DNA from: an uncultured Alphaproteobacteria bacterium
GTDB lineage: Bacteria > Pseudomonadota > Alphaproteobacteria > Caulobacterales > Aquidulcibacteraceae
Length of the DNA stretch: 51,205 nt
Assembly (NCBI GenBank): GCA_902826335.1
Contig: CADEEL010000011.1
Coordinates: 15,568-66,772, forward strand
Direction: 5' to 3'
Below the pieces are notes generated by a model. That model worked only from the letters and a program-made list of their open reading frames with translations, was not told where the DNA came from and made no database searches. Of this stretch, positions 40,696 to 48,036 are shown in pieces; the stretch's first letter is position 1, and each line of letters begins with the position of its first letter. The position numbers were made by a program, and so were the translations under genes.

Positions 40696-41202
40696 TCAGC
40701 CGGCGCTCGGGGCGGCCCCCACCTGCCGACGGTAGGCAAGCACATCGTAGTAGTCGTACCAGCTCGCGATGCGTCCGGCGCGGACCTCGAACATCGACGC
40801 TCCCTGAACGTCGATCCGCCGAACCTCGCCGTCATCGCGGCGCATCGATCCGCCCAGGCGCTGTTGAACGATCACCCAGGGCGGGGCGAGAATCCTGTTG
40901 AAGGGTGTGATTGTCACATCGCTGAATATGCGCGAGGCCGGCTCGATGATCTGGCGCATCTCCTCATGATTATTGGCGCGCAGATGGAAGGTCGGATCCT
41001 CGAAATACACATCCTCCGCAAGGAAACCCAACATCGCATTCACGTCCATGGCACGGTAAGCGTCGAGGAAGTCGTCCACCAGCGCGGACTCGCTGCTTGA
41101 CTGAGATGCTGCGGGCGCGGTCGCGCACGCCGCGAGCGCACCCGCCAACAATAAAGGCCCGCTCACCAAGGCGCGCCTCGAAGGCGTTTGCGACGATATC
41201 AT
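40696..41202 (-). CDS. Exported NTF2-like (SnoaL / limonene-epoxide-hydrolase-like) protein
   Basis: 168 residues. The N-terminus has twin Arg followed by a hydrophobic stretch and lipobox (SRRALVSGPLLLAGALAAC), suggesting a Tat-exported lipoprotein. The mature domain is NTF2-like: LVDDFLDAYRAMDVNAMLGF, DVYFEDPTFHLRANN, a central strand with WVIVQQR and the end EVRAGRIASWYDYYD. Members are epoxide hydrolases, isomerases or ligand binders. It sits between two decayed catabolic genes and beside an AraC regulator. Confidence 0.8.
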   Translation of the reverse strand: MISSQTPSRRALVSGPLLLAGALAACATAPAASQSSSESALVDDFLDAYRAMDVNAMLGFLAEDVYFEDPTFHLRANNHEEMRQIIEPASRIFSDVTITPFNRILAPPWVIVQQRLGGSMRRDDGEVRRIDVQGASMFEVRAGRIASWYDYYDVLAYRRQVGAAPSAG

Positions 41203-41261
41203 GGAGCGGCTCCGTTCCTGCTTGAACCCGCACAGAGCACGTTCGAAACGCCTGCCCGCTA

Positions 41262-42077
41262 TCAGATTTTTGATCCCAGCCTGAAATCGCGCGGCGTGCG
41301 GCCGACCAGGCGACGGAAATCGGATGTGAAATGGCTATGGCTGGAATAGCCCAAGTCGAGCGCGAGGGCGGTGATGTCCTGGCGCCCGTCCGCCAGATGC
41401 TTCATCGCCTCACAGATGCGCAGCCGGCTGAGTTGGGCGTGCAGGCGGTTGCCGGTAACCGAGCGATAAGTGCGCGCCAGGTGCGCGGCGCTGACGCCAA
41501 GGTCGGCGGCGATATCGCGCAAGCGAAGCGGCGTGGCGAAGCGTTCCGCCAGCAAGGCCTCGGCGTCACGGACGATCATGCTTTTGCCAACAAGCAATGG
41601 GGCGTATTGATTTTCGATCGTCGCTACCTCACCGAGGATCGCGACCGCGCCCTCTTCGGCGTAAAATGCATCCTTGGAGCCGCGGACGCGCGCGAAGTAG
41701 GTGCGAATGGCCGCCATCACGGGGAGCGGGGGCCGCACAAAGGGCGACGCGTACAAAGTCGCGATGTCGCCATTGGGCGCCGCGCCAGCGATCCACTCCT
41801 GATCGGCGACGAACCATGTGCCTCGCGAGCGCCCGCCTGGAAACCGCGCGTGGATGTGATCGCCTGGCCGGTGCAGCCGCAGCACGTCGGGCCCGACCAG
41901 GGCGCGGCCGCGCCCCGCCACCTCAACATCGTAAGAGCTCTCGGTGATGCCGAAACAATAATGGGTTTCCAGCGTATCGTGCCGCCCGCGCGCGCGATGC
42001 GCGTTAAAGACCCCGACGGCAACCGCCGGCGTTGTAAGCCAAAGTTCGTGCTCGTTCGAACTGGGCAACGTCTGCAC
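41262..42077 (-). CDS. AraC-family transcriptional regulator
   Basis: 271 residues from a GTG at 42077. The N-terminal half is a cupin-like sensor. The C-terminal 100 residues carry two HTH motifs: LRLRDIAADLGVSAAHLART and ITALALDLGYSSHSHFTSDF, ending in VGRTPRDFRL. Such proteins usually activate catabolic operons. Its probable target was the gene whose fragment remains directly divergent at 42199-42456. Confidence 0.9.
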   Translation of the reverse strand: MQTLPSSNEHELWLTTPAVAVGVFNAHRARGRHDTLETHYCFGITESSYDVEVAGRGRALVGPDVLRLHRPGDHIHARFPGGRSRGTWFVADQEWIAGAAPNGDIATLYASPFVRPPLPVMAAIRTYFARVRGSKDAFYAEEGAVAILGEVATIENQYAPLLVGKSMIVRDAEALLAERFATPLRLRDIAADLGVSAAHLARTYRSVTGNRLHAQLSRLRICEAMKHLADGRQDITALALDLGYSSHSHFTSDFRRLVGRTPRDFRLGSKI

Positions 42078-42198
42078 TTAGGGCTCCTGGGATAGCCTCA
42101 CCCTGACCAGACGGCAACGAGAATTGCTGCCCGGGATCGCCGTCAATCGCAGCGCGATGAGCGGCGCCAAATTGCAGACCGTCTGCGGAATGCATTGA

Positions 42199-42456
42199 TG
42201 CGGCCTTATCGGTCGTTTGCGCCAACGCGCAGAAGCCGCCGAAGCAGACCGCAACGTTCCAGCAGATTCCATCGCCGAACTCCGAGAGCTCGACCTCTTT
42301 CGCGTATGGCAATCTCGGAAGTTTGGCGGCCGTCAATCGACCGCCCGTGCGCACATCGAACTCGTATCATCGATCGCTTATGGCTGCCCGAGTACAGCTT
42401 GGGTCGAGCACTTGCCCGTAGAGCACATGTATCGCCTCAGATTCGAGGATCACTAG
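42199..42456 (+). pseudogene. N-terminal fragment of a flavin monooxygenase / acyl-CoA dehydrogenase-fold gene
   Basis: The frame opens after a TGA at 42196 and runs 85 codons: LRQRAEAAEADRNVPADS, AELRELDLFRVWQSRKFGG, IAYGCPSTAWVEHLPVEHMY. This matches the first 90 or so residues of HsaA/HpaB-type flavin-dependent monooxygenases of the acyl-CoA dehydrogenase fold, where GCxSTAW is conserved. The true start and the remaining 300 residues are gone. The divergent AraC gene probably controlled it. Between 42457 and 42708 only the palindrome before parB stands out. Confidence 0.65.
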
Positions 42457-42610
42457 CGAAGCACTTCTCAAGTGTCTGAGGTAAAGATACGACCGCCCTT
42501 GCTGCGCGGCGTCACAGGCGCGTGCTCAACCGATTCCGAGCGTACTGCGCTGGGCAAAGCGGCCGAAACTACGCGCCGGATATCGAACAATCGCACGGCC
42601 GCCACCTCAA

Positions 42611-42639
42611 CGAGGTCAAGGCGCAAGGCCTTGACCTCG
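42611..42639. promoter_or_regulatory. 12-bp perfect inverted repeat upstream of the ParB gene
   Basis: CGAGGTCAAGGC and GCCTTGACCTCG flank a 5-bp loop, GCAAG, centred about 84 bp before the parB-like start. It could be a parS-like or autoregulatory site for the ParB protein. It could also be a terminator for upstream transcription, but no T-run follows, which argues for a protein-binding site. Confidence 0.45.
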
Positions 42640-42708
42640 GCGTCGGCCGTGCCGGGCGAGCTCCCGCCCGGCGCGATGGTCGCGTATGGGCGACTGGAGT
42701 AATCGACC

Positions 42709-44577
42709 ATGACAGACATCATCATGATCCCGCTCACCAAGCTTGTTGAGAGCGATGACAATGTTCGCCGCTCAAATCGAAAGGAAGGCATCGCCGAATT
42801 GGCCGCGAGTGTGAAGGCCATCGGTCTTCTACAGTCGATCGTCGTAAAGGGCGCCGGCAACGGCAAATTCGGCGTCATCGCCGGCGGCAGGCGTCTCCAC
42901 GCGCTACGCCTTCTCGCGAAGGCAGGTGACATTGAAAAGAACGCACCCGTCCCGTGCCGCGTCATCTCCGGCGACGACAATGCTGCTGAGCTTTCCCTCG
43001 CCGAGAACGTCAGTCGACGCGATCTCCTGCCGTGGGAAGAGCTCGAAGCTTTTAAGCAGCACATCGACAGCGGAGAAGGAGCAGAAACCATCGCCGGACG
43101 GTTCGGCGTTTCACCCCAGCACGTCGTTCGCCGCCTGAAGCTAGCGCGGGTTTCGCCGCGCCTCATCGAGGCGCTAAAGAAGGAAGAAGCTACGCTCGAC
43201 CAGCTCGCAGCGCTGGCTCTTACCGACGACCATGCGCGCCAGGAGGCCGCATTCTTTGACGCCCCAGAATGGGCGCGCACGCCTAAACGACTTCGCGCAC
43301 AGCTCACGCAGGCGCATGTTCCAGACACCGACAAGCTCGCACGCTTTGTCGGTCTCGACGTCTACAAGGCTGAAGGCGGCGGCGTGACATCAGACTTGTT
43401 CGCCGAAGAGAATGGCGACCCCACCCTTTGGCTCACCGACCGCGATCTCCTCACACGTCTGGCGGAAGCCAAACTTCAGCCGGTGGCCGATCAAGCCCGC
43501 GGCGAAGGCTGGGCCTGGGTCGAAATCGCCATCGACGAAATCGGCTGGCAGCGCTTCCCGATGCGGGTGCGCGAAGTGCGGCGCACGCTTACCAAGAAGG
43601 AGCAGACTCGGCTGGAACGCCTCTACGCCAAACTGGACGAAGCCGAAGACGCGGCCGAGATCGAGACGATCGAAACGGATATCGACGCGCTGGCGCCGAC
43701 CACCTGGCCGGCGGAAGAAGTAAAGCTCGCGGGCGCGATCGTCACACTGACCCGTGACGGTGTTCCGAAGGTCGAGCGCGGACTAGTGCGTGATGAGGAC
43801 GTCAAGGCGTTGAAAGCCTTGCGTCGAAAGGCAGAGCGCGCCGACGCGCCAGAGAATGAGGACGCCGAAGACGGCCACACTAGCGCATCGCCGCCCGCTA
43901 CGCGGCTCTCCGCCAAGCTGGTTGATGAACTGCGGGCGCACAAGACGCTGGCGTTGCGCGCTGAACTCATTGAACGGCCAGACGCCGCGCTACGCATCCT
44001 CGTATTCACGCTCGCGGAGCGGTTTGTGGGCGGTTTCAGCGCGTCTCCCCTCGATCTGCGAGTCGAGCAGGCAGATGTCGCGCGCTCGATCACACGGTGC
44101 GAGAGTCAGGCGCCCGATGCCTACGAAGCGGTTGCCAACTCGTGGCGGGACCGGCTGCCCGTCGAGCGCGCACACCTCTGGCGCTTCATCAGTGAGGCCG
44201 AGCAGCAGACGCTGCTTAATCTTCTGGCCGTGCTGATAGCGCCAGGCCTCGATCTGAGAGTGGATGCGCGAACGTCTGGGCATGATGCGCAGACGCGGAT
44301 CGGCGATCTCTTCATAGAAGCGGTCGGACTCGACATGAGCCGTTGGTGGAGCGCTTCAGCGGATTCGTATTTCAGCCACGTCAAACGCGAATTGATCCTG
44401 GATGCGATCCGCGAGCATAAGCCCGGCCTCGTGCTGCCGAAACTCGAGAAAGCTTCCAAGGCCGAACTAGTCTCGCGCACTAAGCGCATCTTCAAAGGTT
44501 CGACCTGGCTTCCTGAGCCGTTGCGGACGCACTCGGTTTCGGTCCAGTCGCCGACGGAAGGGATCGCCGCCGAATAA
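42709..44577 (+). CDS. parB: ParB/RepB/Spo0J-family partition protein
   Basis: 622 residues. The N-terminal ParB nuclease-fold domain has VIAGGRRLHALRLLAKAG and LAENVSRRDLLPWEELEAF. The HTH is ETIAGRFGVSPQHVVRRLKL. The long C-terminal region, with KKEQTRLERLYAKLDEAED, is usual for ParB proteins of this ICE family and about twice as long as chromosomal ParB. No ParA is nearby, so it may regulate or stabilise the circular form rather than run a standard partition system. It ends at a TAA after GIAAE, while a neighbouring frame continues with a Lys/Ala/Pro-rich tail to 44636; see findings. Confidence 0.9.
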   Translation: MTDIIMIPLTKLVESDDNVRRSNRKEGIAELAASVKAIGLLQSIVVKGAGNGKFGVIAGGRRLHALRLLAKAGDIEKNAPVPCRVISGDDNAAELSLAENVSRRDLLPWEELEAFKQHIDSGEGAETIAGRFGVSPQHVVRRLKLARVSPRLIEALKKEEATLDQLAALALTDDHARQEAAFFDAPEWARTPKRLRAQLTQAHVPDTDKLARFVGLDVYKAEGGGVTSDLFAEENGDPTLWLTDRDLLTRLAEAKLQPVADQARGEGWAWVEIAIDEIGWQRFPMRVREVRRTLTKKEQTRLERLYAKLDEAEDAAEIETIETDIDALAPTTWPAEEVKLAGAIVTLTRDGVPKVERGLVRDEDVKALKALRRKAERADAPENEDAEDGHTSASPPATRLSAKLVDELRAHKTLALRAELIERPDAALRILVFTLAERFVGGFSASPLDLRVEQADVARSITRCESQAPDAYEAVANSWRDRLPVERAHLWRFISEAEQQTLLNLLAVLIAPGLDLRVDARTSGHDAQTRIGDLFIEAVGLDMSRWWSASADSYFSHVKRELILDAIREHKPGLVLPKLEKASKAELVSRTKRIFKGSTWLPEPLRTHSVSVQSPTEGIAAE

Positions 44578-44643
44578 AGTCGGAGCCGAAGGCCAACGGC
44601 AAAGCCAAGAGCGAGCCCGCCGAGGCCGCTGCCTGATCTCCCT

Positions 44644-44672
44644 GGAGCCGCCGAAAGGCGGCTCCTTCATTT
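44644..44672 (+). terminator. Rho-independent terminator after parB
   Basis: GGAGCCGCC and GGCGGCTCC form a 9-bp perfect stem with a GAAA tetraloop, followed by TTCATTT. It lies between parB and ardC, both on the plus strand, and would separate their transcripts. Confidence 0.65.
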
Positions 44673-44726
44673 CCAGCTCAGCTGACGCGAGCGCGCGATG
44701 CGCGCCATCGCGCGGAGAAATCCACC

Positions 44727-45656
44727 GTGACAACTCAAACCAAAACATCGCGCCGTGGCGCAGAAGATGCCGCAGCCCACGTCACCGCCGAGATCGCGCG
44801 TTTCCTTGAACGCGGCGTCATGCCTTGGCGTGCGCCGTGGGCCGCCGCACGCGCCCACGCCATGACGCCCGGCCTGCCGCTTCGCGCCACAGGCGAAGCC
44901 TATAAGGGCGCAAACGTGCTCTTGCTTTGGACCGCGCAGATTGCGCGCGGCTATTCCAAACGCACCTGGCTGACCTATCGCAACGCAGAGGCGCTCGGCG
45001 CCCACATCCGGAAGGGCGAGAAAGCTACCCCTGTCACCTATTACGGCAGCGCCACGCCTCGCACCGAACCGCAGGATAGCGGCGACGACAACGCCAGACC
45101 GTATCGGTTCTTGAAGTTGTTCTACGTCTTCAACGCAGAGCAGTGCGACGAGTTACCCGATGGTTTCGCTGCCGAGTGCGCGCCCACCCCGATCGATCCG
45201 CCGTCGATCGTGCGCTGGTTGGAGCGCGCCGGCGCGCAAGTCTGCATCGGCGGGGCAAGCGCCCACTATTCCCCTTCCACCGACACAATTCATTTGCCGC
45301 CACTGGCGGCGTTCCTGACGCCAGAACACGCCGCTGCAACGGCGGCGCATGAAGGCGTACATTGGGTTGGCCATGAAAGTCGCCTCGATACACTCAAGGG
45401 CTATTTCACGGATCGTGCTCTCCGCGCCCGAGAAGAGCTCCGCGCCGAATTGGGCGCAGCCATCATCGGCGCCATGACCGGGCTTGCCCCGCACCATTTG
45501 GAAGATCACGCAGCGTACGTCGCTGATTGGCTAAAGCTGCTCAAATCAGACCCACGCGCATTCCTGTCCGCTGCCGCCAAGGCGCAAGCAGCTGTCGATT
45601 GGTTGATCGCGCGCGCGGGCCATCCCGCTGACACGGCAGTCACACAGGCCGCTTGA
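44727..45656 (+). CDS. ardC: ArdC-like antirestriction protein
   Basis: 309 residues from a GTG with CGGAGAAA upstream. The N-terminal ssDNA-binding domain begins HVTAEIARFLERGVMPWRAP and includes GANVLLLW and WLTYRNAEALGAHIRKGEK. The C-terminal zincin-like domain has the metal motif HEGVHWVGH and a downstream Glu in REELRAELGA. ArdC proteins coat and protect incoming single-stranded plasmid or ICE DNA from restriction in the recipient. Its place in the relaxase module fits early expression after transfer. Confidence 0.9.
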   Translation: MTTQTKTSRRGAEDAAAHVTAEIARFLERGVMPWRAPWAAARAHAMTPGLPLRATGEAYKGANVLLLWTAQIARGYSKRTWLTYRNAEALGAHIRKGEKATPVTYYGSATPRTEPQDSGDDNARPYRFLKLFYVFNAEQCDELPDGFAAECAPTPIDPPSIVRWLERAGAQVCIGGASAHYSPSTDTIHLPPLAAFLTPEHAAATAAHEGVHWVGHESRLDTLKGYFTDRALRAREELRAELGAAIIGAMTGLAPHHLEDHAAYVADWLKLLKSDPRAFLSAAAKAQAAVDWLIARAGHPADTAVTQAA

Positions 45657-45662
45657 AGCCCT

Positions 45663-45698
45663 GCCATGCCATGACCTGTGTACGGGTCATGGCATGGC
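45663..45698. promoter_or_regulatory. 14-bp perfect inverted repeat between ardC and traF
   Basis: GCCATGCCATGACC and GGTCATGGCATGGC flank an 8-bp loop. It begins 7 bp after the ardC stop and ends 18 bp before the traF ATG. It could attenuate transcription or bind a dimeric regulator. No T-run follows. Confidence 0.55.
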
Positions 45699-45716
45699 GA
45701 CTGCATCGGCTTGCGC

Positions 45717-46196
45717 ATGAAGCGCGTTCTCGCACTGTCGCTGCTCGTGGCTGCATGCGCCGCCTTGATAACGGCGCATGCGCAGCCCGTGATGATCTTC
45801 AATCCGTCTCAGAGCGTGCCGTCAGGCTTCTATCTACGTAGCGGCAAACCGCCACGACGAGGCGACTTCGTCACCGTCGCCGCATTTGAGGTCGCGCCAG
45901 AGTATGCGGCGCTGCGCGGCTACGCCGACCACACCGACCGCTTCCTGAAACGTGTCGCCGCAACGGAGGGACAACTCGTATGCGCCGAGGACGAGATGAT
46001 CTCGATCGATGGCGCGCGAGTCGCCACGCGGATCGAGCGGGATGCCGAAGGACGCACGCTGCCTGCTTGGCGCGGCTGCCGCAGGCTCGTTGCCGGCGAA
46101 TTATTTCTACTCGGCGACACAGATGATTCTTTTGACGGCCGCTATTGGGGGCCAGTCACAATGAATCTGATCGAAGGCGTGTGGATCCCGATTTGA
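45717..46196 (+). CDS. traF: Conjugative transfer peptidase TraF (S26 family)
   Basis: 159 residues from the ATG at 45717. An N-terminal signal anchor (VLALSLLVAACAALITAHA) is followed by the S26 peptidase motifs: SQSVPSGFYLR with the nucleophilic Ser, and FLKRVAATEGQLV with the general-base Lys. The end LGDTDDSFDGRYWGPV matches TraF and LepB. In IncP-type systems TraF matures and cyclises the TrbC pilin in the inner membrane or periplasm, so it serves the trb operon encoded on the opposite strand. Confidence 0.92.
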   Translation: MKRVLALSLLVAACAALITAHAQPVMIFNPSQSVPSGFYLRSGKPPRRGDFVTVAAFEVAPEYAALRGYADHTDRFLKRVAATEGQLVCAEDEMISIDGARVATRIERDAEGRTLPAWRGCRRLVAGELFLLGDTDDSFDGRYWGPVTMNLIEGVWIPI

Positions 46197-46347
46197 CTCG
46201 CTGACGGGTCTTGTGCGCGTCGCGGCGCCAGCAATTCCTGACGCACACTCGCGCTCGCCTTTGGGACGTATCGAGGCGCCAGCGTTGATCGTTCATGTTA
46301 CGAAGAAGGCATGGCGGGTCATCAAAAGGTTGGAGAGCAAGTTAAAG

Positions 46348-46419
46348 GCGTGACCTGCGGTCACGCAAAACGCTTGCAGCGCAAGGGTTTTCCACGACCC
46401 GTGGCGCCCTTCACGGGTC
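46348..46419. other. oriT: Putative origin of transfer (cluster of three inverted repeats)
   Basis: Within the 278-bp gap before the relaxase gene three inverted repeats follow each other: GCGTGACC/GGTCACGC at 46348-46366, AAAACGCTTGC/GCAAGGGTTTT (one mismatch) at 46367-46391, and GACCCGTG/CACGGGTC at 46396-46419. Clustered hairpins directly upstream of the relaxase are the usual form of oriT. The nick site cannot be assigned from sequence alone. The gap contains no gene. Confidence 0.5.
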
Positions 46420-46474
46420 ACGCACGACCTGTCGATCAAATCTCAAACACTTCGCTCAAGGCGAGCACCGCGTC

Positions 46475-47677
46475 ATGAGCAACACAAGCTTCGATCGTTT
46501 GTTGCGCGGCTCAGTTCTCGCTTTGCCGGGCACGCGCGAAGACAGCATCAGCGCCGATCGCTCGATCCGCATGACGCGTGCAGATCGCGACCGACTCGAA
46601 GGAAAGATCAAGGGCGGAGGGCCGCCGGCGAGCGGCGGCGGCGGCAGGCGTCCCGGCCTGTCGGCCAAGATGGACAAGCGCACGCCGATGAAGCGCTTCG
46701 GCATGAGCGCCGAGAAGAGCGGCGCGCACGCGACGATGGCGTTCGACAGCCGCCAGCGCGCCATTGTGAAGGTGCATTACTTCAACCACGCTGGCGGCGG
46801 TGGCGCGGCGCTGAAGGCACACGCGCGCTATGTCGCCCGTGACGCCGCGACCCGTGATGACCCGTCAGCGGCGCACGTACCTGCCGAAGAAAACCCAGAA
46901 GCGCGGGAGGCGAAGGCCCGCGCACATACGCACTATCTGTCGCGTGAGGGCCAAGCGGAACGGACGGTGTTCTACGACGCGGATGGCGAAGGCGTTGATG
47001 GCGCAGCGCGCGCGGAGGCGTGGGCGCGGTCAGACAAACGCCATTTCCGGATCATCCTGAGCGCCGAGGACGCTGGCCGGCTGCATGACTTGCCCGCGTA
47101 TACGCGCCAGGTGATGGCGCGCGCCGAGGCCGCGCTGGGGACCAAGCTGCAATGGATCGCGGCCGACCATCACGACACGGCCAACCCGCACACCCATCTC
47201 ATCATTCGCGGCCGGCGCGCCAATGGCCAGGATCTGGTCATCCCCAAGGACTTCATCAAATACGGTTTCAGCGGCATCGCCCGCGACGTGGCGACAGAGT
47301 GGCTCGGACCCCGCTCCCCTGCCGACGAGCGCCGGGCGCTCGATCGCGAAGTGATCCGGCATGCGCCCACGCGCCTGGATCGGATGATTGCGCAGCAGCT
47401 CCCAGAGGATCGCACGATCCGCATTGCGGCGCTGGAGGCGGCAAATGGTGACCTGTCCACGACCCGCGCCTTGAAGGAACGCGCACGCGAGCTGCAACGC
47501 ATGGGGCTCGCGGTTGAGGTAAAGCGGAATGTCTTGGCGTTCCGGGCGGGCTGGCGCGAAGCGCTCAATGCGATGGAGCTTCACCTGGATATCCGTAAGC
47601 GCCTCATTCATGAGCGCGCGCACTCGCTGGGCATGCAGAAACCAATCGAACATCTGCGCGGACTGCTCGGGCGGTGA
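46475..47677 (+). CDS. VirD2-like relaxase / mobilization nuclease, short form
   Basis: 400 residues. After a Gly-rich basic N-terminus the relaxase domain follows: HYFNHAGGGGAALKAHARYV, HFRIILSAEDAGRLHDLPAY, LGTKLQWIAADHHDTANPHT and the metal-binding THLIIRGRRANGQDLVIP (HxH). Later helices read IRHAPTRLDRMIAQQLPE. This is the relaxase half of the DUF3363-type ICE relaxases, but those usually run to 600-700 residues, so the C-terminal DUF3363 part is absent. It nicks oriT and pilots the strand through TraG. It is the last gene before attR. Confidence 0.9.
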   Translation: MSNTSFDRLLRGSVLALPGTREDSISADRSIRMTRADRDRLEGKIKGGGPPASGGGGRRPGLSAKMDKRTPMKRFGMSAEKSGAHATMAFDSRQRAIVKVHYFNHAGGGGAALKAHARYVARDAATRDDPSAAHVPAEENPEAREAKARAHTHYLSREGQAERTVFYDADGEGVDGAARAEAWARSDKRHFRIILSAEDAGRLHDLPAYTRQVMARAEAALGTKLQWIAADHHDTANPHTHLIIRGRRANGQDLVIPKDFIKYGFSGIARDVATEWLGPRSPADERRALDREVIRHAPTRLDRMIAQQLPEDRTIRIAALEAANGDLSTTRALKERARELQRMGLAVEVKRNVLAFRAGWREALNAMELHLDIRKRLIHERAHSLGMQKPIEHLRGLLGR

Positions 47678-47773
47678 CCGAGGCTTTTGGGCGCTATCAG
47701 CAGATATGACCGCACGTTGGCGCTCGTTGGAGCTCGAAGCTCGGCAGTCCGAAATTCTTATCCACAGCTATTC

Positions 47774-47796
47774 CGTGGTGACCAAGTGGTGACCAA
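47774..47796 (+). repeat. Right arm-type doublet CGTGGTGACCA
   Basis: Two TGGTGACCA copies with an 11-bp period, the same unit as at 2890-2912 with one mismatch, 57 bp inside attR. Matching doublets in the same orientation at both ends of the ICE support a role as integrase arm sites. The rest of 47678-47852 has no gene. Confidence 0.65.
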
Positions 47797-47852
47797 CTTG
47801 TGGAAAACTTCTCGCCGGACCCTAGAATGCGCTGCTAAGTCTTTGATTTCCT

Positions 47853-47897
47853 TGGAGCGGGCGATGAGATTCGAACTCACGACCCCAACCTTGGCAA
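47853..47897 (-). other. attR of the ICE
   Basis: The 45-bp copy identical to 2715-2759. It coincides with the tRNA-Gly 3' half from the anticodon loop to CCA. Crossover lies somewhere within this identity block. Confidence 0.93.
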
Positions 47898-47927
47898 GGT
47901 TGTGCTCTACCCCTGAGCTACGCCCGC
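47853..47927 (-). tRNA. tRNA-Gly (anticodon GCC)
   Basis: Read on the minus strand it folds fully: acceptor GCGGGCG/CGCCCGC, D arm GCTC/GAGC, anticodon stem CAACC/GGTTG with loop TTGCCAA (anticodon GCC), T arm GTGAG-TTCGAAT-CTCAT, discriminator T and an encoded CCA. It reads GGC and GGT glycine codons. It lies about 110 bp downstream of the DUF6065 gene on the same strand and is the attachment site of the ICE; the 3' half is reconstituted by the element end, so the gene is intact. Confidence 0.97.
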
Positions 47928-48036
47928 ATCCGTGGGGTGGGTGCGTCGATATCGCAGGCGCGCGCTGCGAAGGCAAGAGGCGCGGGCGCGCCCCAAAACC
48001 GCCGGCCGAGCCAATTCGAACCGGCGCCATCGCGCC

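Larger units (their letters stand above)
2715..47897. mobile_element. Integrative and conjugative element at tRNA-Gly(GCC)
   Basis: About 45.2 kb bounded by the 45-bp direct repeats. It contains a tyrosine integrase beside attL, a trb-type mating-pair operon, a TraG coupling protein, and at the attR side ParB, ArdC, TraF and a relaxase. Two accessory blocks (about 4.3-21.5 and 34.4-42.5 kb) separate the modules. The intact tRNA at the right end means insertion did not destroy the tRNA. The conjugation gene set looks complete apart from separate trbH and trbK genes, so transfer ability is plausible. Confidence 0.93.
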
